Origin: Caulobacter segnis ATCC 21756
GTDB taxonomy: Bacteria > Pseudomonadota > Alphaproteobacteria > Caulobacterales > Caulobacteraceae
Assembly (NCBI RefSeq): GCF_000092285.1
Contig: NC_014100.1
Span: 806,001 to 870,000 of the forward strand
Reading direction: 5' to 3'
Length of the DNA stretch: 64,000 nt
Shown here one piece after another: positions 36,373 through 43,024 of the stretch (position 1 is its first letter; each line of letters begins with the position of its first letter). Position numbers and translations under genes: made by a program. A model generated the notes under the pieces. That model saw only the letters and a list, made by a program, of their open reading frames with translations, had not been told where the DNA came from and made no database searches.

Positions 36373-37785
36373 TCAACCCTGGCCCATCATGCCGCCCTCG
36401 TGGGCTTCGGGCAGGCGGGCGACCAGGCGGCACTCCAGGCCTTCGCGGCGATAGTCCATCGCCGCTTCGCCCTTCAGCTCGCCGCGCAGGCTGCGCTCGA
36501 TCAGGCGCGAGCCGAAGCCCTTGCGCGTCGGCGGCGACACCGGCGGACCGCCGGCCTCGCGCCAGGTGACGTCTAGCGCGCGGGTGTCGGGATCGTAGGT
36601 CCAGCCCAGCCGCACCCGGCCCGTCGCGCTGGAAAGGGCGCCGTATTTCAGCGCGTTGGTCGCCAGCTCGTGAAAGGTCAGCGCCATGGTCAGGGCGCCG
36701 CCGGGTTGCATCCAGACGGGAGGACCCTCGATGCTGACCCGCGCGCCGGCCTCGTCGAACGGCTGCAGGGCGCGCTCGGCCACCTCGCGCAGTTCGGCCC
36801 CGTGCCAGCTCTCGCGAGTCAGGATGTCGTGCACCCGCGACAGGCCCAGCAGGCGGGCCTCGAACTTCTCGAAGGCGACCATCGGGTCGGGCTCGTTGCG
36901 CAGGGTTTGCGAGGCCATCGACTGGACCGTGGCCAGGGTGTTCTTCACCCGGTGGTTCAGCTCGTTGATCAGGAGGCGCAGCTGGGCCTGGTAGCGGCCT
37001 TGGGCGTCGTCGGCCTGTTTGCGGGCGCTGATGTCGGAGATGATCGCCAGGATGTAGGCGGGCTGGCCGTCGACCTTGACCATCGAGGCGGTCAGATGGA
37101 TCCACAGGTCGCCGCCGGGGACCAGCACGCGCCGCTCGGCCGAGCAGGTCTCGGCCTCGCCCGACAGCAGCTTGGCCGCGCTTTCCAGGGTGGCCTCGAC
37201 CGAGTCGGGGTGCATCAGGTTCTGCAGCGTCGCGCCGACCAGCACATCGCGGTCCCGGCGCAGCAGGGCGCAGAAGGCGTCATTGGCTTCCAGCACGGCG
37301 CCGGTGGGCGTGAGGCGCGCAACGCCCATCGCCGCCTGGTCGAACACCGCGCGATAGCGGGCCTCGGCGGCCTCCAGCTTCAGCCGCGCCTGGATGTTGG
37401 CGGTGACGACCTCGGTGTAGAGGACGAGCCCGCCGATCTCGCCCGTGTCGGTGCGCCAGGGGGCCATCGACCAGCGGATCCACTCGGTGCGGCCGTCGCG
37501 GTCGACGTAAGGGTCGCCTTCGTGATGCAGCTCGACGCCCTCGGCCAGGACCCGCGCATGCAGGTCGCGCCACTTCTGGGGGACTTCGGGAAAGGCGTCG
37601 TAGTGGCGGCGACCGATCAGCGGCATGTCGGCGGGCAGGCGCTGGTCGGTCAGATACTGACGCGAGGCGGCCAGGTAGCGCATCTGGCTGTCGAAGATGG
37701 CGATCCCCAGCGGCGCGTGCTTCAGCGCGGTGGTCACGCTGGGAGACGCGGACAGAGGCGGGGCTTCGTCGATCATTCCGGTCAT
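36373..37785 (-). CDS. HWE-family sensor histidine kinase with two PAS domains
   Basis: 470 residues, cytoplasmic. PAS domains lie at about 20-135 and 140-255. The dimerisation helix INELNHRVKNTLATVQSMA gives phosphoacceptor His278. The ATPase domain has the HWE-type features FHELATNALKYGAL, WREAGGPPV and GFGSRLIERSLRGEL in place of the usual G boxes. This class phosphorylates single receivers, often in alphaproteobacterial light and general stress signalling. ATG at 37785 is preferred; ATG at 37854, overlapping the stop of the upstream Lrp gene (ATGA), and 37776 are alternatives. If 37854 is used it is coupled to the Lrp gene. Confidence 0.92.
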   Translation of the reverse strand: MTGMIDEAPPLSASPSVTTALKHAPLGIAIFDSQMRYLAASRQYLTDQRLPADMPLIGRRHYDAFPEVPQKWRDLHARVLAEGVELHHEGDPYVDRDGRTEWIRWSMAPWRTDTGEIGGLVLYTEVVTANIQARLKLEAAEARYRAVFDQAAMGVARLTPTGAVLEANDAFCALLRRDRDVLVGATLQNLMHPDSVEATLESAAKLLSGEAETCSAERRVLVPGGDLWIHLTASMVKVDGQPAYILAIISDISARKQADDAQGRYQAQLRLLINELNHRVKNTLATVQSMASQTLRNEPDPMVAFEKFEARLLGLSRVHDILTRESWHGAELREVAERALQPFDEAGARVSIEGPPVWMQPGGALTMALTFHELATNALKYGALSSATGRVRLGWTYDPDTRALDVTWREAGGPPVSPPTRKGFGSRLIERSLRGELKGEAAMDYRREGLECRLVARLPEAHEGGMMGQG

Positions 37786-37850
37786 CGTATCGGCGTCGGG
37801 GCTCCCTACGACTGACTTTCCCGTGAGGCTTACCGATAACGCGGTTCGCG

Positions 37851-38309
37851 TCATCCCGTTACCGGAAACACGCGAGTCTGTTTCACGACGCCGTAGGCGA
37901 AGCTGGTGTCGATCGAGGCGATGCCCGGAATGGCGTGCAGCTTGCGCCGCATGAAGTCCTCGTAGGCCTCCAGGCTGTCGACGATGACGCGCAGCAGGTA
38001 GTCGTCCCCGCCGGCCAGCAGGAAGCAGTCCAGGATCTGGTCGATCCGGGCCACCGCCGCCTCGAATCCCTGGATCAGGTCCTGGCCGTGGCGGTCCAGC
38101 CGCACCCGGACGAAGACGGTGATCGGCAGGCCGTAGGCCTTCTGGTCGACGAGGGCGGTGTAGCCCTTGATCACGCCCTCGGCCTCGAGGTTGCGCACCC
38201 GGCGCAGGCAGGGCGAGGGCGACAGGTTCACCCGCTCGGCCAGCTCCTGGTTGGTCAGGCGGCCGTCCTTCTGCAACTCGCGGATGATCTGGCGATCCTT
38301 GGCGTCCAT
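37851..38309 (-). CDS. Lrp/AsnC-family regulator, probably of methionine gamma-lyase
   Basis: 152 residues. Helix-turn-helix DRQIIRELQKDGRLTNQELAERVNLSPSPCLRRVRNLEAEGV is followed by the AsnC ligand domain (GLPITVFVRVRLDRHG, GDDYLLRVIVDSLEAYEDF). It is divergent from the methionine gamma-lyase gene, the same arrangement as mdeR/mdeA in pseudomonads. A good palindrome lies before its start. Confidence 0.93.
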   Translation of the reverse strand: MDAKDRQIIRELQKDGRLTNQELAERVNLSPSPCLRRVRNLEAEGVIKGYTALVDQKAYGLPITVFVRVRLDRHGQDLIQGFEAAVARIDQILDCFLLAGGDDYLLRVIVDSLEAYEDFMRRKLHAIPGIASIDTSFAYGVVKQTRVFPVTG

Positions 38310-38322
38310 GGGCGGCCTCTTG

Positions 38323-38335
38323 AGCAGAATCTGCT
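38323..38335. promoter_or_regulatory. Probable Lrp-family operator in the divergent promoter
   Basis: AGCAGA-A-TCTGCT, a perfect 6+6 palindrome flanked by AT-rich bases, close to the Lrp consensus YAGHAWATTWTDCTR. It lies 13 bases before the regulator start and about 80 bases before the lyase start. A weaker CAGA...TCTG dyad follows at about 38355-38370. Confidence 0.55.
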
Positions 38336-38416
38336 AAAATAGAAGCCCATCGTGGCAGACTTCGCAATCTGTCGCGGCGCTTCGAGGATCACAGTAGCTC
38401 CAAAAGGGAGCGATCC

Positions 38417-39622
38417 ATGCGCGGCGATCAAGGCGGCTTTTCCACCCGGGCCATCCACGCGGGCTACGACCCCGCCAACGAGCATGGGGCGCTGACCCCG
38501 CCCGTCCACCTGACCTCGACCTTCGCCTTCGACAGCGCCGAGGCCGGCGGCGAGATGTTCGCCGGGACGCGGGAGGGACACTTCTATTCGCGCATCTCCA
38601 ACCCGACGACCGACCTGTTGGAGCGTCGCCTGGCCAGCCTGGAAGGCGGCGAGGCGGCGGTGGCGACGGCCTCGGGCATGGGGGCGATCACCGCGGTGCT
38701 GTGGAGCTTCCTGCAGGCCGGGGACGAGGTGATCACCGACCAGACCCTCTACGGCTGCACCTTCGCCTTCATGCGCGACGGCCTGACGCGCTTTGGCGTC
38801 ACCGTGCGCCAGGTGGACATGACCGATCCGCGCGCCCTGGCGGCGGCGATCTCGGACAAGACCCGGATCGTCTATTTCGAGACGCCCGCCAATCCGAACA
38901 TGCGCCTCGTCGACATCGCCGCGATCAGCCGGATCGCCCGGGCGGCCGGCGCCAAGGTGGTGGTCGACAACACCTACGCCACGCCAGTCCTGACCCGGCC
39001 GCTCGCCCTCGGCGCCGACATCGTCGTCCACTCGGCGACCAAGTACCTGGGCGGCCATGGCGATCTGGTCGGCGGGATCGCCATCGGCGGCGTCGAGGAC
39101 ATGCGCCGCGTGCGCATGGTGGGGGTCAAGGACATGACCGGCGCGGTGATGTCGCCGTTCACCGCCTTCCTGGTGATGCGCGGCCTGAAGACCCTGTCCC
39201 TGCGCATGGCGCGCCACGGCGAGAGCGCCTTGGCGGTCGCGCGCTGGCTGGAGACCCATCCGGCGGTGACGGGTGTCTTCTATCCAGGCCTCGCGAGCTT
39301 CCCGCAGCACGCCCTGGCCGCGCGGCAGATGGCGCACGGCGGCGGCATGATGGCGTTCGAGCTGAAGGGCGGCCACGCGGCCGGGGTGGCGATGATGAAC
39401 CGGCTGACCCTGATCCGCCGCGCCGTCTCGTTGGGCGACGCCGAGACCCTGATCCAGCACCCGGCCAGCATGACCCACTCGACCTACACGCCGCAGGAGC
39501 GCGCCGAGGCGGGAATCGGCGAGGGGCTGGTGCGGCTGTCGGTCGGTCTGGAGGACGTGGCCGACATCCTGGGCGACCTGGAGACGGCGCTGGAGCCGGA
39601 GCGCGTGGCGGCGTCCGCTTAA
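38417..39622 (+). CDS. Methionine gamma-lyase (PLP enzyme, Cys/Met metabolism family)
   Basis: 401 residues. It cleaves methionine to methanethiol, 2-oxobutyrate and ammonia. PLP binding: Lys209 in [11 protein letters not shown] and ASGMGAI. Substrate site: [13 protein letters not shown] and [14 protein letters not shown], where Cys114 corresponds to the cysteine that distinguishes methionine gamma-lyases from cystathionine enzymes. Neighbouring divergent Lrp regulator fits induction by methionine. Ribosome-binding site AAGGGAG seven bases before the ATG. Confidence 0.9.
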   Translation: MRGDQGGFSTRAIHAGYDPANEHGALTPPVHLTSTFAFDSAEAGGEMFAGTREGHFYSRISNPTTDLLERRLASLEGGEAAVATASGMGAITAVLWSFLQAGDEVITDQTLYGCTFAFMRDGLTRFGVTVRQVDMTDPRALAAAISDKTRIVYFETPANPNMRLVDIAAISRIARAAGAKVVVDNTYATPVLTRPLALGADIVVHSATKYLGGHGDLVGGIAIGGVEDMRRVRMVGVKDMTGAVMSPFTAFLVMRGLKTLSLRMARHGESALAVARWLETHPAVTGVFYPGLASFPQHALAARQMAHGGGMMAFELKGGHAAGVAMMNRLTLIRRAVSLGDAETLIQHPASMTHSTYTPQERAEAGIGEGLVRLSVGLEDVADILGDLETALEPERVAASA

Positions 39623-39692
39623 GGGCGCGACATCGCTCTAGAAACCTTCATTTTGAACAGCCGATTAACCGCGTCGTGCCTTTATCGACGTC

Positions 39693-40040
39693 ATGGCGAA
39701 ACCTGGCATGGACCCTGACCGGCGAAGCGGCGCGCGGCTGCCGACGAACCGCTCGGGCAAGATCCTGTGCGGGGCCTTCGCCTGGGACTGCGTGATCCGC
39801 GATCTCTCGAGCCAGGGCGCCAAGGTCCAGATGCTGGCCAGCGCCGCCCCGCCGACCCAGGCGCAACTGGTCGATCTGGTCGCCGGCCAGGCCCACGACG
39901 TGATGGTCGCCTGGCAGAAGGAGCGCGAGGTGGGGATGCGGATCGTGCGGACCTACGACCTGCGTGGTCTTTCTCCGGCGGCGGTGGGCGCGGCCAAGCG
40001 GATCTGGCAGGCCTTCCGCGCCGCCCCGCCGGCCCCCTGA
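39693..40040 (+). CDS. PilZ-domain protein
   Basis: 115 residues, one domain. The c-di-GMP-binding motifs RxxxR (DRRSGARLP, near residue 10) and DxSxxG (IRDLSSQGAKVQM, near residue 37) are present with the normal spacing. It is probably a stand-alone c-di-GMP receptor. A convergent terminator hairpin follows. Confidence 0.82.
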   Translation: MAKPGMDPDRRSGARLPTNRSGKILCGAFAWDCVIRDLSSQGAKVQMLASAAPPTQAQLVDLVAGQAHDVMVAWQKEREVGMRIVRTYDLRGLSPAAVGAAKRIWQAFRAAPPAP

Positions 40041-40061
40041 CAGACCTCCAGATATGACAAA

Positions 40062-40086
40062 GACCTCGGTTGAGCAGGCCGAGGTC
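40062..40086. terminator. Bidirectional terminator hairpin
   Basis: Stem GACCTCGG / CCGAGGTC between the convergent PilZ and XRE genes. On the minus strand it is followed by TTTG. Confidence 0.6.
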
Positions 40087-40117
40087 TCGTCAAATCGCGG
40101 TGGATCCTGTCGCCGCT

Positions 40118-40552
40118 TTAAGCGACTTCGGGCCGCTGGGCTTCGTCGGCCATGGCGCGGACCAGGTCGAGCACCTGGCGGCGCACGCGGCCGCGACCGA
40201 TGCGCGGGAACACCTCGGCCAGTTCCAGGCCTTCCGGCGTGGTCAGGAATTCCTGCACGACCTTTTCGGCGTGCTGGGCGGTAGCGTCGATCTCGGCGCC
40301 GCTCATCGGATCGGCCAGGCCTTCGAAGAAGAACGACACCGGGACCTGAAGGGTCTTGGCGATGTCGTACAGCTTGCTGGCGCTGACGCGATTGGCGCCG
40401 CGCTCATATTTCTGGACCTGCTGGAAGGTCAGCCCCAGGGAGTCCGCAAGCTGTTCTTGGCTCACGCCCATCAGCTTACGGCGCATCCGCACCCGGCCGC
40501 CCACATGCAGGTCGACGGGGTTGGGGCGTCGGCCTTCGGTGTCTTCGCTCAT
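40118..40552 (-). CDS. XRE-family regulator of the PraR/PhrR type
   Basis: 144 residues. The N-terminal Cro/CI helix-turn-helix reads VGGRVRMRRKLMGVSQEQLA, GLTFQQVQKYERGANRVSASKL, then VPVSFFFEGL. This is the pattern of the alphaproteobacterial PraR/PhrR/SinR-like repressors of biofilm and quorum-sensing genes. The start at 40552 (MSEDTEGRRPNP) is the first ATG before the conserved domain. The C-terminal tail is charged. Role inferred from family only. Confidence 0.9.
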   Translation of the reverse strand: MSEDTEGRRPNPVDLHVGGRVRMRRKLMGVSQEQLADSLGLTFQQVQKYERGANRVSASKLYDIAKTLQVPVSFFFEGLADPMSGAEIDATAQHAEKVVQEFLTTPEGLELAEVFPRIGRGRVRRQVLDLVRAMADEAQRPEVA

Positions 40553-40962
40553 TTGTAAATCCGCCTCCAACGGTTGTCGGGGGAAAATGACACGACCGTG
40601 ACGTCGGTGGAAGCGAGCGTGGCCAGGCGCGGCGTTAGGTCGCGATGGCGAAGCTTTTTGCGAAACATCCGCAGAATCGCAGGCGGGGCTGGGTTTTTCG
40701 CTCTTGATCATCCGGCGTCGGCGCCGCGCCGGGAGCATTCGACCAGTCCGAATTTTCGCGGCGAAAGCCTGGTCCGGAGCCGTTCGGAGCGGCTTGGAAT
40801 CACCCGATATCGCCCCGCGCCGGCGGGGTGGAGATGCCGAGGTGGAGGCGATCAGGAAGGGCGTGGCCGCCATGGCCGCATCAAAGCCGAACACATTGAT
40901 CGGCGTCGACCGATGGCCAGCGTCGATCTCACGACCGCGTCGTGGAGGTCACCCACGCCCCG
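40553..40962. other. Non-coding stretch upstream of the XRE gene
   Basis: About 410 bases with several overlapping ORFs, none with convincing codon bias or family. The promoter of the XRE gene must lie at its left end. Confidence 0.45.
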
Positions 40963-41136
40963 TCACGTCAATTGGTCTTTATCTTCCTTTTCCTTCTTGG
41001 CCTGGTCGTGGTGCCATTTGATGGAGAAGAACATGCCAACTCCCAGAACTATGATCTTAAAAGGAAAGAAAATAAAAGGAAACCAATCTACCCAATTCAC
41101 AATTCTGCTCCCGGATGGCATCGGAAGAATGCTCAT
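40963..41136 (-). CDS. Small AT-rich ORF for a single-pass membrane peptide
   Basis: 57 codons, shorter than most ORF cut-offs. It reads MSILPMPSGSRIVNWVDW, then a hydrophobic segment FPFIFFPFKIIVLGVGMFF, then a highly charged tail (KWHHDQAKKEKEDKDQLT). The order of short N-terminus, one membrane helix and basic/acidic tail is typical of small membrane proteins. It lies in a markedly AT-rich patch unlike its surroundings. No clear ribosome-binding site is seen, so it may be fortuitous. Confidence 0.42.
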   Translation of the reverse strand: MSILPMPSGSRIVNWVDWFPFIFFPFKIIVLGVGMFFSIKWHHDQAKKEKEDKDQLT

Positions 41137-41182
41137 CGTTTTGTAAGTACAGGAGTTCTATCAAGTCTGTGCGTTTTGGTGT

Positions 41183-41201
41183 CCTGGACAAAGTGTCCAG
41201 G
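41183..41201. repeat. Short perfect hairpin
   Basis: CCTGGAC-AAAGT-GTCCAGG, upstream of the small AT-rich ORF and downstream of the CBS-receiver gene. Could be a terminator or an operator. Confidence 0.4.
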
Positions 41202-41327
41202 CGCAACGCTAAGCTTGATGCTGGTTCGAGCGCGGGCCGACGGAAGGGGCGGTGGAGCAGGTGGGCGGCCCAGGGGGCAGCCGATCAACGCGCCAGCGCG
41301 CTGATCAAGCCTGTCCGTCGCGGCGCG

Positions 41328-42857
41328 CTAGGCCGCCTCGGTTTCGGCCTCGTCCTCGCCACCCAGCAGGGCGCTGAGCACCACCGCGAGGCGTTCGGGC
41401 TTGATCGGCTTTTCGACGACGTCCTGCATGCCGGCCGCCAGATAGGTCTGGACGTCGAGAGGGTCGGCGTTGGCGGTCAGGGCGACGACCGGGGTCTGGC
41501 CGACCCGACCGCCCATCTCGCGGATCGCGCGGGTGGCGGCCACGCCGTCCATGCGCGGCATCTTGATGTCCATCAGGATCAGGTCGAAGCGGCCGCCGCG
41601 CGCCATCTCGACGGCTTCCATCCCGTCGACGGCCTGTTCGGAGGTGCAGTCGAACATGTCGCACAGCGCCTCGGCGACCATGCGGTTGGTGGCGTTGTCG
41701 TCGACGATCAGGATGTGGGCGGCGCGCGCGGAGACGGTCGGCTCGCTGCCGTGCGCCTCGAGCGTCGTGGCCGGCCGGGCGATCAGCGAGAAGCCGACGG
41801 TGACGCCGGCGCCGCGATTGGCCTCGGCGTGCAGCGGCGCGCCCATGGCCCGCATGATGCGCCGGGCCAGGGCCAGGCCCAGGCTGAGGGCGATCTCGCC
41901 GCGGTCCTGCAGGTTGGTCTGGCCCATCGGGCCGGAGAGCCGCGCCAGGCGCTCCTCGGCGTCGTGGCCGGCGGTGTTGTCGCGCACCTGACCGTCCAGG
42001 CGCACGAGGTCGCCTTCGGGCCGCGCGGTCAGGCGGATCTCGATCATGCCGCGGCCGGCGGCCAGGGCGTTCTCGACCAGAATGTCGAACACCTGCATCA
42101 GGCGCTCGCCGTCGGCCTCGACGCCGCATTCGGGATCGCCGTCGTAGGAGACCAGCAGGGTCGAGCCGGTGTCCTGGGCTCGGCTGGCCCAACGGCTCTC
42201 GACCGCGTCGGCCAGGTCGCGCAGGCGTAGGGGCGAGGGCTTGAAGACGAGATGGCCCTGGGACGAGCGGTGCAGGTCGATCGCGCGACCGACCGTCTCG
42301 TTCATGTCGCGGCTGGTGTCGCCGATCGCGCGGACGAAGGCCGCGGCGTCCGGGGTCAGGCGCTGCTGCTCCAGCCGCGCGGTGATGGCCAGCACCCCGT
42401 CGAGGTGGTCGCCGATGTCCATGGCCATGCGCTCGATCAGGGCCCGGGCGTCGCGCGCCTCGTTCAGGCGGCGCTGATGGACGATAAGCAGCGAGGTCAG
42501 GCCGCCGACGCCGACATAGTGGCCGGCGGCGTCGATCGCGACATAGCCGGTGCGGTATACGGGCTGGGCGCTGTCTCGCAGCGAGATGACGAAGGCGTTG
42601 GCGTCGCTGTCGGCCAGGACGAGGCGCGGGGTGGTGTCCATCACGTCGCCGATCGGCTTGTCGCCCAGGCTGTCGCCGGCCACCCGCATCATGCCCTGCA
42701 GGACGTCGCGATAGACCGCGCCGATCGGGCGCTCATCCCGGACCACGGCGATGGCGGAGGCCGTCGGATCGGCGTCGAACATCGCGGCGACCTCGGCGCA
42801 GGGCGCTTCGGGCGCGATGGGCGCGCGCTTCTCGATCAGACGTGAAAGCGTTTCCAT
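41328..42857 (-). CDS. CBS-domain, degenerate histidine kinase, receiver fusion protein
   Basis: 509 residues, soluble. The N-terminus (about 1-125) looks like a CBS pair: IAPEAPCAEVAAMFDADPTA, IGAVYRDVL, then IGDVMDTTPRLVLADSDANAF and YVGVGGLTSLLI. The middle has kinase architecture but is degenerate: the H-box region reads RMAMDIGDHLDGVLA with Met146 where SHEIRTPLNGV has its histidine, and the G1 box reads VRDNTAGHD rather than DTGxGI. An N-box-like ILVENALA remains. The C-terminal receiver is intact: IVDDN, Asp430 in LILMDIKMPRMDG, and Lys in EKPIKPE. It is probably a receiver output or scaffold, with ligand sensing through CBS. Family of the middle part 0.8 sure. Confidence 0.88.
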   Translation of the reverse strand: METLSRLIEKRAPIAPEAPCAEVAAMFDADPTASAIAVVRDERPIGAVYRDVLQGMMRVAGDSLGDKPIGDVMDTTPRLVLADSDANAFVISLRDSAQPVYRTGYVAIDAAGHYVGVGGLTSLLIVHQRRLNEARDARALIERMAMDIGDHLDGVLAITARLEQQRLTPDAAAFVRAIGDTSRDMNETVGRAIDLHRSSQGHLVFKPSPLRLRDLADAVESRWASRAQDTGSTLLVSYDGDPECGVEADGERLMQVFDILVENALAAGRGMIEIRLTARPEGDLVRLDGQVRDNTAGHDAEERLARLSGPMGQTNLQDRGEIALSLGLALARRIMRAMGAPLHAEANRGAGVTVGFSLIARPATTLEAHGSEPTVSARAAHILIVDDNATNRMVAEALCDMFDCTSEQAVDGMEAVEMARGGRFDLILMDIKMPRMDGVAATRAIREMGGRVGQTPVVALTANADPLDVQTYLAAGMQDVVEKPIKPERLAVVLSALLGGEDEAETEAA

Positions 42858-42966
42858 TCGAGACTTCGCCAGGACCTACAGGCGGGCAACTTGCCCTTCG
42901 CGGCCTTGCAGAGTCGTTAAGTCCGCCGCTGGCTTGGTGTCGCGGACACCTTAAGGGCGGAGCGGC

Positions 42967-42998
42967 GAAAAAGAAGGCGACGCTCCAGGAGCGCCGCC
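42967..42998 (-). terminator. Intrinsic terminator of the TonB-dependent receptor gene
   Basis: On the minus strand the stem GGCGGCGCTCC / GGAGCGTCGCC (one mismatch) is followed by TTCTTTTT. It lies directly after the receptor stop. Confidence 0.8.
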
Positions 42999-43024
42999 TC
43001 GTCAGTTCCGGGGTTACGCTTTGG

